Shown here: one piece after another, positions 23,292 through 33,116 of the stretch
Layout: every line of letters starts with the position of its first letter
Position numbering within the stretch: position 1 is the stretch's first letter
Made by a program: the position numbers and the translations under genes
Notes under the pieces: model-generated
Told to the model about the DNA's origin: nothing
The model's input: the letters and a program-made list of their open reading frames with translations, nothing else
Database searches by the model: none
Source of the DNA: Bryobacterales bacterium
Lineage (GTDB): Bacteria > Acidobacteriota > Terriglobia > Bryobacterales > Bryobacteraceae
Assembly: GCA_020852755.1 (NCBI GenBank)
Contig: JADZAF010000240.1
Coordinates: forward strand, 1-42,623
DNA length: 42,623 nucleotides
Direction of reading: 5' to 3'

Positions 23292-24383
23292 ATGAATTCG
23301 CCGGGAGACACTTCCCGCCGGGATTTCCTCGCCGCGGGCCTGGGCCTGCCCGCGCTGGAGCCGGGCGGGCTCCGGTATCGCACACTGGGCAAGACCGGTC
23401 TGAAAGTCACCACGCTGGGAATGGGTTGCGTGCTGATCACCGATCCCAGCGTCGTGGCCCGGGCGGCCGACCTCGGCATCAACCATTTCGACACCGCTCG
23501 CGACTACCAGGGCAGCAACAGCGAGCGCACCATCGGCCCGGCGCTCAAGAGCCGCCGCAAACGCCTGGTCATCGGCACCAAGACCGGCGCCGAAACCACC
23601 AAGGGGGTGCTGGCGGACCTCGAGCTGAGCCTCAGGGAACTGCAGACCGATTACCTCGACATTCTGTACATCCCCGGCAAGAAGAAGGCCTCCGAGATCA
23701 CCGGCGAGGTGCTGGAGGCCCACCGCATCGCCAAGCAGCAGGGCAAGATCCGGTTCACGGCGGTGAGCACCCATGCCGGGCACGCCGAGGTCATCGGAGC
23801 GGTGTTGAGGAACCCGGCCATCGATGTGCTGCAAACCTCCTACAACTTCACCATGGAGAAGCAGATCGAAGGGTTGATCGACGCGGCCGCGAAGAAGGGC
23901 CTGGGGGTGATCGCCATCAAAGTGATGGCCGGAGGCTACCGTCCGGGAGGCCGGCGGCGCGAGGGAGTGATGCCGGCCGCGCTCAAGTGGGTGCTGCGCA
24001 ACCCGAACGTGCACAGCACGGCGGTGAGCATGGCCGACATGGAGCAACTGGAGGAGAACCTGCGGGCCGTCCCGGAGCCGTTCACGCAGCGGGACCGGCA
24101 ATTGCTGGCCGGACAGCTCGAACGCATCCAGCCCCTGTACTGCCGCATGTGCGGCCGCTGCGAAGGCTCCTGCCCGAAAGGCCTTCCGGTCGAGGACATG
24201 CTGCGCTGCCTGACCTACGCCGAGGGGTACGGCCAGTTCGCGTACGGGCGCGAGAACTTCCGCATGCTGCCGGCGGCGGCGCGGAAAGTGCGCTGCGGCG
24301 ATTGCGCCGTCTGCCCGGTCGACTGCCCCTACGGAATACAGATTTCGGCGCGGCTGAGCCGCGCCCAGGAGATTTTCGCATGA
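23292..24383 (+). CDS. Tat-tagged Fe-S aldo/keto reductase (second copy, catalytic His replaced)
   Basis: A 363-residue paralogue of the gene before it, with the same order: SRRDFLAAGLG leader, barrel from RTLGKTGLKVTTLGMG, and two Cys sets at 284/287/290/294 and 335/338/341/345. Asp67, Tyr72 and Lys97 are kept, but the tetrad His is Pro128 (LDILYIPGK against LDVWYLHNK in copy 1). Its leader is short and has no clear cleavage site. GGAGGG sits 7 bases before ATG 23292; an upstream in-frame reading from 23211 is not supported. The stop overlaps the next gene (ATGA). It may be a catalytically altered partner, for example an electron-transfer or heterodimer subunit. Confidence 0.9.
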   Translation: MNSPGDTSRRDFLAAGLGLPALEPGGLRYRTLGKTGLKVTTLGMGCVLITDPSVVARAADLGINHFDTARDYQGSNSERTIGPALKSRRKRLVIGTKTGAETTKGVLADLELSLRELQTDYLDILYIPGKKKASEITGEVLEAHRIAKQQGKIRFTAVSTHAGHAEVIGAVLRNPAIDVLQTSYNFTMEKQIEGLIDAAAKKGLGVIAIKVMAGGYRPGGRRREGVMPAALKWVLRNPNVHSTAVSMADMEQLEENLRAVPEPFTQRDRQLLAGQLERIQPLYCRMCGRCEGSCPKGLPVEDMLRCLTYAEGYGQFAYGRENFRMLPAAARKVRCGDCAVCPVDCPYGIQISARLSRAQEIFA

Positions 24384-25216
24384 AGCGTTTTCTTACCGTT
24401 ATTACCGTTTTCCTGTTAGCGGCGGCCTTAGCCCCGGCGGCCCCAGCCCCGGATTGTAAGGCGGTGCCGGGTTGGAGCCAGCAGGGCGAGCCGCGCAGCT
24501 TCGTGGCCGACAACCTGTTCGAGTACATGGACGGCAATGCCGAGGGCTACCTGATCTACAGCTTCCAGCGCATGCAGGGTGTCACCTGCCAGCAGGGCGA
24601 GGACACCCTGGTGATCGACGTCTCCGAGATGGCCGATCCGGATTCGGCCTACGGGATCTTTGCCGCCAACCGCGACTCCCGCCAGCCCACTGCGAAGATC
24701 GGCATGGCCGGGCAGATCGTGCCCCGGCGCGCGATCTTCGTGAAGGATAAGTACTACGTGGAGATCGCGGCGAACCCCGCCAAGGACCACACCGAAGCGT
24801 TGAAAGCCTTTGTGGAGGTGCTGGAGAAATCCATCAGCGGGCGAACCGAGCTGCCCGACGCCCTGCGCTGGTTTCCCACCGAGAAACTGGTGCCGGATTC
24901 GACCCGGCTGATTCCGGAAAGCGTGCTCGGCCTGCGTCTGCTCAAGCGCGGTTACGTGGCCCAGTACGAATTCGGCAAGGCCTTCCTGGTGTTTGAGGCG
25001 TCGCCGGAGACCGCCGCCGGCGTGATCACCAAGCTCAAAGCGCGTATCGGCGAGACCAAGCCTGCGCAGATCGGCGACGAGGCGTTTCTTGCGACCGACA
25101 AGTACCTGGGCGGCATGTGCGTCTTCCGCAAGGGGAAAGTGATCGGCGGTTACGCCAATCTGAAGGACCAGGACGGTACCGGCCTGGCGGCTGCCCTGGC
25201 CGCGAAGATTCAATAG
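24380..25216 (+). CDS. Periplasmic protein of unknown function (DUF6599-like)
   Basis: A 278-residue protein with a signal peptide (MKRFLTVITVFLLAAALAPA). The mature part begins with a FVADNLFEYMDGNAEGYLIY segment, followed by IDVSEMADPDSAYGIFA, and later ALRWFPTEKLVPDSTRL and LLKRGYVAQYEFG. This pattern resembles DUF6599-type proteins, which are uncharacterised. It overlaps the second aldo/keto reductase by 4 bases, so it is very likely expressed and perhaps functions with it. There is no catalytic motif I can name. Confidence 0.8.
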   Translation: MKRFLTVITVFLLAAALAPAAPAPDCKAVPGWSQQGEPRSFVADNLFEYMDGNAEGYLIYSFQRMQGVTCQQGEDTLVIDVSEMADPDSAYGIFAANRDSRQPTAKIGMAGQIVPRRAIFVKDKYYVEIAANPAKDHTEALKAFVEVLEKSISGRTELPDALRWFPTEKLVPDSTRLIPESVLGLRLLKRGYVAQYEFGKAFLVFEASPETAAGVITKLKARIGETKPAQIGDEAFLATDKYLGGMCVFRKGKVIGGYANLKDQDGTGLAAALAAKIQ

Positions 25217-25370
25217 CGGCCGGAGTCCCCGCGGCCGGCGGGTTTTGTCAGCCCGGGCGGCCGCGGGCCCATGGGAATCCCGGTTGAAACTCGTGCGGCC
25301 GCGGCCTATGCCGTTCCCCCGCTTCCGGCCGGAACGCGAGGAACGGCAGCCGGCCTCGGGCGCATGCGCA

Positions 25371-25376
25371 TATACT
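25371..25376 (+). promoter_or_regulatory. Possible -10 box of the ETF genes
   Basis: TATACT lies 22 bases before the etfB ATG in an otherwise GC-rich 182-base gap; no good -35 is visible. A start near 25383 would leave a 16-base leader without a ribosome binding site. Confidence 0.3.
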
Positions 25377-25398
25377 GGAGAATTAGTTCCCAAACCCC

Positions 25399-26211
25399 AT
25401 GAGCACTGGATATCAGATCATCGTGTGCGGAAGCGTTGTCCCCGACCCGCTGCAAACCCTTGAGCCGGTCGCGGGAACGGGCCTGCCCGCCCTGAAGAAC
25501 GAGATGATGCTGCCGGCGGTTCTCGACCCCTGGGCGTCGCACGCCCTGTACGAGGCCGCCCACCTGGCGCAGGCCAAGCCGGGCAGCAAGGTCTGGCTGG
25601 TCAGTCTGGGCCCCAAGGCAAAGCTGCAACAGGTGATGATGACGGTGGCCCAGAAGGCCCCGTTCGAGCTCGTCGCCGTGGACGGCCCGGCGGGGGGATT
25701 CGTGGACGCCCACGAGACGGCGGCCGCTCTGGCCGGCGCCATCCAGGCCATTGCGGGACTCGATCGCGGGCGTCTGCTGGTGTTCGGCGGGTGGGAATCC
25801 GCGTCGCGGGGCGCCGGCGCGACTCTGCAGATCGTGGGAGAGCGCCTGGGCATCGTGGACCAGTTCCAGGGCGTGGACCAGCTGACCGTGGCGGATGACG
25901 GCGAGTTGGAGATCCTGGAGAGAATCGAGGGCGGACAGCACCAGGTGTCGCGCTGCGTGGGCCCGCCCGCCCTGCTGGGCTGGGCCACCGGGCATCTGCC
26001 GGAACCCAGAAACAACCCGCAGATTGGGATGACCAACATGCGCGCCATCATGCCGGCGCTGCAAAAGGCCAGGCCGGCCAAGGTGGCGGCCGAAGGCGTG
26101 GTCTACCACCGGGTCACGCTTCCTAGACAGCAGCGCGAGACGCAGGTGGTGAAAGACCGCCCGGCCGGCGAGATCGCGCGCGAGATCGTGGATTGGATCG
26201 TACAGGGTTGA
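25399..26211 (+). CDS. etfB: Electron transfer flavoprotein beta subunit
   Basis: A 270-residue ETF beta subunit (FixA family). Features: KVWLVSLGPKAKLQQVMMTV near the start, LDPWASHALYEAAHLA (the DEaAie-like helix), FGGWESASRGAGATLQIVGERLG (AMP/FAD-binding loop) and the C-terminal MTNMRAIMPALQKA that contacts the alpha subunit. ETF passes electrons from dehydrogenases to the quinone pool through ETF:quinone oxidoreductase. No acyl-CoA dehydrogenase or ETF dehydrogenase is adjacent; the neighbours are Fe-S aldo/keto reductases. The sequence is somewhat divergent from fatty-acid ETFs. No ribosome binding site is seen. Confidence 0.9.
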   Translation: MSTGYQIIVCGSVVPDPLQTLEPVAGTGLPALKNEMMLPAVLDPWASHALYEAAHLAQAKPGSKVWLVSLGPKAKLQQVMMTVAQKAPFELVAVDGPAGGFVDAHETAAALAGAIQAIAGLDRGRLLVFGGWESASRGAGATLQIVGERLGIVDQFQGVDQLTVADDGELEILERIEGGQHQVSRCVGPPALLGWATGHLPEPRNNPQIGMTNMRAIMPALQKARPAKVAAEGVVYHRVTLPRQQRETQVVKDRPAGEIAREIVDWIVQG

Positions 26212-26222
26212 GGGGACCTGAC

Positions 26223-27254
26223 ATGGAGAGACTTCTTGTTCTCGCGCACACGGAAGGGGACGGCACCCTGGGACGGCCCGCGCTGGAGGCTCTGAACGCG
26301 GCCGCCGCGCTGGGCGGGGATCTCACGATCGGGCTTGTGGGTGAGGAGGCGCAGGCCGCCGCGAACCAGGCCGCCAGATCGGGCGCGGTGAGGTTCCTGG
26401 CGGCGCAGGGCCCGGAATTCGCCCAGCCGCGCTACGTGACCGACGCCGCGGCTGCCGAAGCGCTGTGCCGGGCGGCGCAGGCGCAGGTGGTGATCGCTCC
26501 GGGGACCGCGCGCTGGGCGCGGGTGCTGCCCGGGGTTTCGGCGCGCCTGGATGGCCGCGTGGACACCCACGTGACCGCCATTGCCGTCGAGGCCGGCGCT
26601 CTGGCGGTGACGCGCTGGTACTACCGGCAGCGCATGGAGGCGGTGCTGAGCCGTTCCCGGCGTCCCTGGTTCATCCTGGTGGATGCGGGCGTTGCCGCGC
26701 CGTGGCAGGGCGAAGCGGGCGCCGCGCGGGTGGAAAGCGTGGATGCCGCGATCCCGGAGATCCGCACGACGGTGAGCGGAGTGCGCGCCCCGCGCTCAGG
26801 CGAGCAGACCATTCGCCCGGACGCCGATCTGCTGTTCGTGGCCGGGGCCGGCTGGACCAAGAAGCAGGCGGACGGCCAGACCCACCTGCCCGAGGCCGAG
26901 AAACTGATCGCCGGATTCCTGGCGGCCACGGGCGCTTCGCTGGGCAGCAGCAAGTCGCTGGTGGACCTGGCCGGCGAGGGGCAGGCGGTGCTCAGCTTTA
27001 TGACCCATCTGAACCAGGTGGGCCAGACCGGATCCACCCCCCGCCATCCCAAGGGACTGGCCGCCTGTTGCCACGGGGAGGAGCCGCACGTGGTCGGCTG
27101 GCGCTTCATCAACCAGCGCCGGGCCATTAACCTGGATCCGAACTGCGGCTGGGCGCGGGGCAAGGCGGACGTCGTTTACGTGGCCGATGCCTTCGAGGTC
27201 ATCGCCAGAGTGAACGCTCTGCTGGAAGAACGAAAAGCGACATCCGGCTCTTAA
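26223..27254 (+). CDS. etfA: Electron transfer flavoprotein alpha subunit
   Basis: A 343-residue ETF alpha subunit (FixB family) starting 11 bases after etfB, with GAGGGG before ATG 26223. The N-terminal domain (LLVLAHTEGDGTL) is followed by the C-terminal FAD-binding domain: LLFVAGAGWTKKQ, ASLGSSKSLVD, FMTHLNQVGQTGSTPRHPKG and INQRRAINLDPNCGWARGKADVVYVAD. The QVGQTG flavin motif is kept, but the usual SGAIQH stretch is replaced by a CCHGEE-containing segment. It is therefore a divergent ETF, perhaps with its own partner dehydrogenase. A reading from 26193 inside etfB is rejected. Confidence 0.9.
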   Translation: MERLLVLAHTEGDGTLGRPALEALNAAAALGGDLTIGLVGEEAQAAANQAARSGAVRFLAAQGPEFAQPRYVTDAAAAEALCRAAQAQVVIAPGTARWARVLPGVSARLDGRVDTHVTAIAVEAGALAVTRWYYRQRMEAVLSRSRRPWFILVDAGVAAPWQGEAGAARVESVDAAIPEIRTTVSGVRAPRSGEQTIRPDADLLFVAGAGWTKKQADGQTHLPEAEKLIAGFLAATGASLGSSKSLVDLAGEGQAVLSFMTHLNQVGQTGSTPRHPKGLAACCHGEEPHVVGWRFINQRRAINLDPNCGWARGKADVVYVADAFEVIARVNALLEERKATSGS

Positions 27255-27271
27255 AACCGCCCGGAAGGGGC

Positions 27272-27277
27272 TATAAT
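27272..27277 (+). promoter_or_regulatory. Consensus -10 box of the Tat-tagged isomerase-like gene
   Basis: A perfect TATAAT lies 56 bases before the next ATG; CTTAAA (27250-27255) with 16-base spacing is a weak -35. It is followed by a leader ending in AAGGAGG. Confidence 0.45.
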
Positions 27278-27333
27278 CAGTCTTCCTGAGCGGGCCGGGT
27301 CGCGCGGTCCGCCGGTATTTTAAGGAGGCACTG

Positions 27334-28740
27334 ATGAGCAGGACCGCATGCCCGATGACGCGCCGCCAGTTCGGGCTTTCACTGACCGCCCTTCCCTTCT
27401 GTTCTCCTCTTGGCGCGGAGGAATTCGGCTCGGGGCCGTGGAACGGACCCGCCACCGTCGCCAAGGTCTACCTGGCCGGCCCGCAGATCGCCTGGCCGAA
27501 GCCTACTCTTGATATTGCGCAGGACATCGCCGAGATCGAGGCCAGGCTGGCTCAGGTAGAACGCACCAACGCGGAGAACGTGCGCTTCACCGCAGGAACG
27601 GCCACCATCCGCGGCGAAGCGGATGTCAAGCCCTGGCTGGCCAAACTGGGCGACGTGGACGGGGTGCTCATGATCCCTCTGACGCAACCCACTCCCTCGC
27701 TGCGGCCCGTCGTGGACGCGCTGCCGGTCCCGGGCCTGTTCTTCTCGCGGCCGTACGCCACGCACGCCTGGTCGTCCATCGCCGATCTGCGTAAGAGCGG
27801 GCGGAAGCTCGACGTGGTGGCCACCAGCAGTTATGGCGACCTCGACCCCTACATGCGCGCCTTCCGTACCGCCCATCACCTGCGCCGCAGCAAGGTGCTG
27901 GTGGGCGCGGCCGCGCCGGGCGGCAGGCAGGCCGCGATGGATGCCTACACGAAGCACTTCGGCACGTCGTTCCAGCTGATCACCGGCTCCGAGTTCCGCA
28001 AGGCGTTCGACGCCGCCGACGAGCGCCAGGCGCAGAAGGAAGCCGACGCCTTCGTGCGCGGCGCGCTGAAGGTGGTGGAGCCTTCCGCCAAAGAGATCCG
28101 GGACGGGCTGCGCTTCTACCTGGCGCTCAGGGACATGCTGAAGCAGGAGCAGGCCAACGCCCTGACCATCGATTGCTTCGGCACGCTGGCCGCCAACACC
28201 TTGCCCGGCTATCCCTGCATCGCCTGGTCGAAATTCAACGACGCGGGGTTGTACGGGGTGTGCGAGGCCGACCTGGCTTCAACCATGACCCAGATGCTGG
28301 TGACCTCCTACACCGGCATGCCGGGGTTCGTCTCCGACCCGGTCTTCGACATCAGCCGCAACGAGGTGATCCACGCGCACTGCGTCTCGGCCACGAAGAT
28401 GAAGGGGATCCACGGCCCGTCCTACCCGTACATCGTCCGCAATCATCTGGAGACCAACGAAGGGGCCGTGCTGCAAGTGCTGATGCCGTCGAACGAGACC
28501 ATCACCGTGGCGCGCTTCACCAGCCCCACCCGGATGTTGATCTCCACGGCGGAGGTGACCGGGCCGGTGGATTCCGACCGGGGCTGCCGCAGCCAGATCC
28601 GCACCCGGGTGAGCGATGCGGAGAAGTGGCTCCAGAACTTCACGGCCGGCCTGCACCGGGTCATCTTCTACGGCGATCACGTGCGGTCAATGGAGCGCAT
28701 GGGCCGGCTGCTCGGCTTCGAAGTGGTTCACGAGATCTGA
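27334..28740 (+). CDS. Tat-tagged L-fucose/L-arabinose isomerase-like protein
   Basis: A 468-residue protein. The leader MTRRQFGLSLTALPF fits Tat export. The rest matches the L-fucose isomerase-like fold in outline: a Rossmann-like N-terminal half (about 55-200) and a C-terminal half with YPCIAWSKFNDAGLYGVCEADL, GMPGFVSDPVFDISRNEVIHAHC and late RTRVSDAEKWLQNF. The Glu, Asp and His likely to bind metal are in those segments. An exported sugar isomerase-like enzyme is unusual, so it may act on periplasmic sugars or have another role. AAGGAGG sits before the ATG. It converges on the RND gene with an 11-base gap. Confidence 0.82.
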   Translation: MSRTACPMTRRQFGLSLTALPFCSPLGAEEFGSGPWNGPATVAKVYLAGPQIAWPKPTLDIAQDIAEIEARLAQVERTNAENVRFTAGTATIRGEADVKPWLAKLGDVDGVLMIPLTQPTPSLRPVVDALPVPGLFFSRPYATHAWSSIADLRKSGRKLDVVATSSYGDLDPYMRAFRTAHHLRRSKVLVGAAAPGGRQAAMDAYTKHFGTSFQLITGSEFRKAFDAADERQAQKEADAFVRGALKVVEPSAKEIRDGLRFYLALRDMLKQEQANALTIDCFGTLAANTLPGYPCIAWSKFNDAGLYGVCEADLASTMTQMLVTSYTGMPGFVSDPVFDISRNEVIHAHCVSATKMKGIHGPSYPYIVRNHLETNEGAVLQVLMPSNETITVARFTSPTRMLISTAEVTGPVDSDRGCRSQIRTRVSDAEKWLQNFTAGLHRVIFYGDHVRSMERMGRLLGFEVVHEI

Positions 28741-28751
28741 ACGGACCGGCG

Positions 28752-31700
28752 TCAGTCGCCCGGAACCTGGGACGGCCGCAGGCCGGCCTCAGTCGCCGGG
28801 ACCCGTTCCCTGGCGCGCTCGGTTCGCTCCTCGAAGGTCAGATAGACCAGCGGGACGATCACCAGGGTGATGAGAGTCGAGCTGGTGAGCCCGCCGATGA
28901 TCACCCGGGCCAGGGGCGCTTGAAGCTCGGCTCCCTCGCCGATGCCCAGCGCCATCGGGATGAGCCCCAACACGGTCGTGCTGGTGGTCATCAGCACCGG
29001 CCGGAGGCGGCGGCGGGCGGAGGTTACCACCGCTTCCCGGACGCTCATCCCGTGCTCCCTGCGCAGCAGGTTGGTGTAGTCGATCAGCACGATGGCGTTG
29101 TTCACCACGATGCCCACCAGCACGATCATTCCGAGGAAGCCCTGGATGTTCAGCGTCGTGCCGGTCAGCAGCAGGATGGCGACCACGCCGACGGCCGCCA
29201 GGGGAATCGAGAAGAGCACGATGAAGGGATCGCGCAGCGATTCGAACTGGGCGGCCATCACCATGTAGACCAGGACCAGCGCCAGGATGGCGGCGAAGGT
29301 CAGTTGCCGGAAGGCCTTTTGCTGCTCTTCGTACTCGCCGCCGAAACTCAGGTCGTACCCGCCGGGACGGGGTATGTTGCGCAACACGGGATCCAGATCG
29401 CGCACCACGCTGCCGAGGTCGCGGTCGGCGATGGTTCCGGAAACGGTGACGATGCGCTGCTGGTCCATCCGGTTGATCGACACCGGGCCCTCCTGCCTGC
29501 TGAGCGACAGGATGCTGGCGGCGGGGACGGTCCGGCCGGCGGGTGTGGTAAGGGGGATCTGGCCCACCTGGGCCAGGTCGAGGCGATCCTGCTCGCGCAG
29601 GCGTACCAGGATGTTGAACTCGTCGCCTTCCTGACGGTACATGGAAGCCCGGCGGCCGCCCACGGCGGTTTCCAGGGTGGCGGCCACGTCGCTGACGTTG
29701 AGCCCCATGCTGGCGGCCTTCGGCCGGTCCACGCGCACCAGCATTTCGGGCGTGCCCGGCTCCAGGCTGACCTGGGTCTCGGCCACCCCGGGCACCTGGC
29801 GCATGGCCTCCCGGACGCGGTCGGCGAGCTGGCGGAGCACGCCGAGGTCGTGGCCGCGGATGTCCACCGCCAGCCGGTCGCCGGAGCCTCCCCCACGTGT
29901 CCAGCGGGCGAACATCCCGCCGCTCACCCGCACGCGCACGGCCAGGCCCGGCTCGATCTGCAGGAGCGGCCGGATGGAGTTGGCGATCTCCCGGGCCGAG
30001 CGCTCCCGCCGGGCCTGCTCCACCAGGGTGATCCGAACCTCGCCCACGTGCTGCCGGGCGCCGCGCCAGCCGCCGCCGCCGCCGGTCTCGATCATGATGT
30101 GCTTCGCTTCGGGCACCCGGTCCCGAATGATACGGCCGAGCCGCTGCATCACCTCGTCGGTCACTTCCACCCGCGTGCCCGGCTCCAGCTCCACATCCGC
30201 CCGGACCTCGCCCTCATCGACTTCCGGCTGGAGTTCCACGCCGATGTTGGGGGCCACGTACACCGTGGCGGCGAACAGAACCACGGTGGTCAGCGCAACG
30301 GCAGCGCGGTGGTCGATGGCCCAGGAAATGGACTTCGCGTAAGAGGAAGCCAGCCTGTCGGGCACCCACCCCGCCAGGCGGTAGAAGGCGCCCAGGATGC
30401 CGGAGCGCCCCTGCGCGGGCCGCCGCAGGAAGCGGGAGCACAGCACCGGCACCACCGTGAGGGCCACCACCAGCGAGCACAGCAGCGAGAAGGAAACCAC
30501 GTAGGCCAGCTGCTTGAAGGTCTGGGCCGTCATGCCGGCGGTGAAGACCACCGGGACGAACACGGCCACCGTCGTGAGCGTGGAAGCGCTGACCGCCATG
30601 GCCACTTCCTTGCTCCCGACTACGGCCGCCGTGCGGATGTCGGCGCCCTCCTCGCGGTGCCGGAATATGTTCTCGATCACCACGATGGAGTTGTCCACCA
30701 GCATCCCCACACCCAGCGCAAGACCGCCGAAGGAGACCGTGTTCAGAGTGAAGCCATAGAAGTACATCAGCGCGAAGGTGGCGATCACCGCTATGGGAAT
30801 GGCAATGCCCACGATCAGGGTGCTGACGAAACTCCGCAGGAAGAACAGTAGGATCAACACGGCCAGGAAGGAGCCCAGCAGAGCCGATTCCTGAACGTTG
30901 CGGATCGAGGCGCGGATGAAGTCGGCGCTGTCCATGGTGGCGGTGATCCGCACGTTGGGGTAATCGCGGTGGATGCGCTCGATCTCCCGCCAGACGCCGT
31001 CGGATACCTCCACCGTGTTCGAGCCGGACTGCTTGTAGACCTGGAGCCGGATGGCTGGATTGCCGTCCAGCGTAACCATGTAGCGCAGCTCCTCGTGGGA
31101 GTCCTCCACATCGGCCACGTCGCGCAGGTAGATGGGAACTCCGCCGCGGGTGGTCACCACCAGGTTGCGGATCTGCTCCAGGTTTTGAAACTCGCCCTGG
31201 GTCCTCAGCAGCAGCTGAAAGCGCCCCTCGTGCACCGGGCCCACCGGCAGGTTGAGATTCTCCCGCTGCACCATCTGCACAACCTGGGCCACCGACATGT
31301 CGAGCGCGCGGAGTTTCCGAAGGTCCAGATCGACGTGAATCTCCCGGCGCAGGCCCCCTTGCACGCTGAACTGAGCCACGCCGGGGACCCGTTCCAGACG
31401 GTACTGGATGCTCTTCTCCACGAAATAGCGCAGAGTCTTCAGATCCATGTCGGTGGCCGACACGGTGAGGAACATGATGGGGAACTGGGATACGTCGAAC
31501 TTGTAGAGGACCGGAGGTTCCATATCCTCCGGCAGGGAAGCCCGGCGCCGGTCCAGCCGGGAACGGAGCTCGTTGGCGGCTTCGTCCAGATTGGTCCCGT
31601 AGGCGAAACTGACCCGCACCGAGGACTGGCCCTCGGAGGACCTCGAACTGATTTCCTCGACTCCAGGCGCCGCCGCGAAAGCCTCCTCCAGAGGCCGCGT

Positions 31701-31889
31701 CACCAGGTTCTCCATCTCCTCCGGGGCTACGCCCTCGTACTGGGCTGTGACGCTGAGAGTGGGATAGACCACTTCGGGCATCAGATCCACCGGGATGTTG
31801 ACGAAAGCGATGGCGCCCAGCAGGATGGCCACCAGGCAGACCATCAGGGTCGTAATCGGGCGGCGTATGGAGAATTCGGGTAAGTTCAC
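28752..31889 (-). CDS. RND efflux transporter permease, HAE1 type
   Basis: A 1045-residue inner-membrane RND pump with the duplicated 1+5 helix plan and two large periplasmic loops. It opens with [20 protein letters not shown], has [16 protein letters not shown] in the porter domain, [20 protein letters not shown] in helix 4, and a second repeat with [19 protein letters not shown]. Helix 4 reads VDN where AcrB has VDD, so only one of the two proton-relay Asp residues is kept, as in some SwrC-like pumps. It exports drugs, lipids or siderophore-type molecules by proton motive force. The start is GTG 31889 after GGAGGGAA, 3 bases from the adaptor gene. No outer-membrane channel gene is present. 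Confidence 0.95.
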   Translation of the reverse strand: MNLPEFSIRRPITTLMVCLVAILLGAIAFVNIPVDLMPEVVYPTLSVTAQYEGVAPEEMENLVTRPLEEAFAAAPGVEEISSRSSEGQSSVRVSFAYGTNLDEAANELRSRLDRRRASLPEDMEPPVLYKFDVSQFPIMFLTVSATDMDLKTLRYFVEKSIQYRLERVPGVAQFSVQGGLRREIHVDLDLRKLRALDMSVAQVVQMVQRENLNLPVGPVHEGRFQLLLRTQGEFQNLEQIRNLVVTTRGGVPIYLRDVADVEDSHEELRYMVTLDGNPAIRLQVYKQSGSNTVEVSDGVWREIERIHRDYPNVRITATMDSADFIRASIRNVQESALLGSFLAVLILLFFLRSFVSTLIVGIAIPIAVIATFALMYFYGFTLNTVSFGGLALGVGMLVDNSIVVIENIFRHREEGADIRTAAVVGSKEVAMAVSASTLTTVAVFVPVVFTAGMTAQTFKQLAYVVSFSLLCSLVVALTVVPVLCSRFLRRPAQGRSGILGAFYRLAGWVPDRLASSYAKSISWAIDHRAAVALTTVVLFAATVYVAPNIGVELQPEVDEGEVRADVELEPGTRVEVTDEVMQRLGRIIRDRVPEAKHIMIETGGGGGWRGARQHVGEVRITLVEQARRERSAREIANSIRPLLQIEPGLAVRVRVSGGMFARWTRGGGSGDRLAVDIRGHDLGVLRQLADRVREAMRQVPGVAETQVSLEPGTPEMLVRVDRPKAASMGLNVSDVAATLETAVGGRRASMYRQEGDEFNILVRLREQDRLDLAQVGQIPLTTPAGRTVPAASILSLSRQEGPVSINRMDQQRIVTVSGTIADRDLGSVVRDLDPVLRNIPRPGGYDLSFGGEYEEQQKAFRQLTFAAILALVLVYMVMAAQFESLRDPFIVLFSIPLAAVGVVAILLLTGTTLNIQGFLGMIVLVGIVVNNAIVLIDYTNLLRREHGMSVREAVVTSARRRLRPVLMTTSTTVLGLIPMALGIGEGAELQAPLARVIIGGLTSSTLITLVIVPLVYLTFEERTERARERVPATEAGLRPSQVPGD

Positions 31890-31892
31890 GGC

Positions 31893-33116
31893 TTAACTGT
31901 TCCCTCCGGGAGACGTCCGGTTCTCGGTGCGTCCGGGCTGGGCGGCGGCTTCATCGGTCGCCGCCGGAGCCACACGGTCGCCTTCCTGCAACATGGCCGC
32001 GCCGCGGCCGACAAGCACAGCGCCGGGAGAAAGATTGGCGAGCACCTCCACCCGGTCGCCTTCGGTCAAGCCGGTCTCGATCGAACGGAAGACCGGCCGG
32101 TCGCCCTGGACCGTGAAGACCCCCGCCTGGGTGCCCCTGTAGACCAGCGCGTCCCGGGGAATCAGCAGCGCTTGCCGGGTGGTGGCCAGATCGAGTTCCA
32201 CGCGTACGAACATCTCGGCGCGAAGCCGGCCCTGCGGGTTGGGAATCTCGATCTCGACAACGGCGCTGCGGGTGGCGGCGTCCAGCACCGGGCTGATGCG
32301 GGCCACGCGGCCGCGGAACACCTGCTCGCCGAAGGCGTCCACGTGGACCTCGGCCGTGTTGCCTACCCGCAGTTTCGCCACGTCCCGCTCGGGAACACCG
32401 GCCGCCGTGACCATGGTGGCGATGTTGACCAGGCGGACGATGGGAGTGGTAGGGCTGACCAGGGCGCCGGTGTCCACGAAACGGGTGGCGACGTAACCGT
32501 TCATCGGCGATTGAATACGGGACTGGGAGAGGCGGATCTTCAGCTCGCGCAGTTCCGCGTCGGCCTGCTGCTGCTGCGCGTGCGCGAGTTCCACCTGGGC
32601 CCGAATCACGTCATGGTTGGTCTGGCGCGCGGCGTAGTCCTGGGCCGAAATGAGGCCGTCCTTGCGCAGGCTCTCGGCCCGGTCCAGCTCGGCCCTGGCG
32701 TTGCGCAGTTCAGCCTCGCGCTGTGCCAGTGAGGCCCGCGCGACGGCCAGCGATGCCACCGCCCGGCGAACCTGCTGCTGCAGTTCGTCGTCCTCCAGTT
32801 CAGCGATCGGAGCGCCTTCCTCCACGCGATCGCCGACGTTGACGTAGATCTTCTCCACGCGGCCGGTGGCCTTGGGCGTCACGTCGACTTGTTCCTTGGG
32901 CTTGAGGGCGCCGGTGATCAGAAGTCTCTCGCTGATCCGGCCCGCCTGGGCTTTGACGAGTTCGACGGTCACCACCCGCGCGGCCGCCCCTCCCGGGCCG
33001 GGAGCGCGCTTCTGTTGTTTCGGCTCGGAATGCGATCGCGTGTAGGTCCAACCCGCTACCCCTAGCAGGGCTGCGGCCGCTACGGTCAAGAGGATGGGTT
33101 TCTTCGCTCTGGTCAC
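31893..33116 (-). CDS. RND efflux periplasmic adaptor (membrane fusion protein)
   Basis: A 407-residue HlyD/AcrA-type adaptor. It has an N-terminal membrane anchor (about 8-26), a lipoyl half-motif around KATGRVEKIYVNVGDRVEEG, a long coiled-coil hairpin (about 110-190) rich in Gln/Ala, the second lipoyl half (SRIQSPMNGYVATRFVDTGALV), a beta-barrel and a membrane-proximal domain. It links the inner-membrane pump to an outer-membrane channel. The Ser/Thr/Pro-rich C-terminal tail is disordered. The start is GTG 33116, with a purine-rich AAGCGGAAG upstream. It is the first gene of the leftward pair; the missing channel must be supplied from elsewhere. Confidence 0.94.
   Translation of the reverse strand: MTRAKKPILLTVAAAALLGVAGWTYTRSHSEPKQQKRAPGPGGAAARVVTVELVKAQAGRISERLLITGALKPKEQVDVTPKATGRVEKIYVNVGDRVEEGAPIAELEDDELQQQVRRAVASLAVARASLAQREAELRNARAELDRAESLRKDGLISAQDYAARQTNHDVIRAQVELAHAQQQQADAELRELKIRLSQSRIQSPMNGYVATRFVDTGALVSPTTPIVRLVNIATMVTAAGVPERDVAKLRVGNTAEVHVDAFGEQVFRGRVARISPVLDAATRSAVVEIEIPNPQGRLRAEMFVRVELDLATTRQALLIPRDALVYRGTQAGVFTVQGDRPVFRSIETGLTEGDRVEVLANLSPGAVLVGRGAAMLQEGDRVAPAATDEAAAQPGRTENRTSPGGNS

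Noticed and set aside
28173..30851. 892-residue rightward open frame
   Set aside because: It covers the end of the isomerase-like gene in another frame and the RND gene in antisense; its composition (His, Gly, Asp, Arg repeats) is typical of shadow frames.
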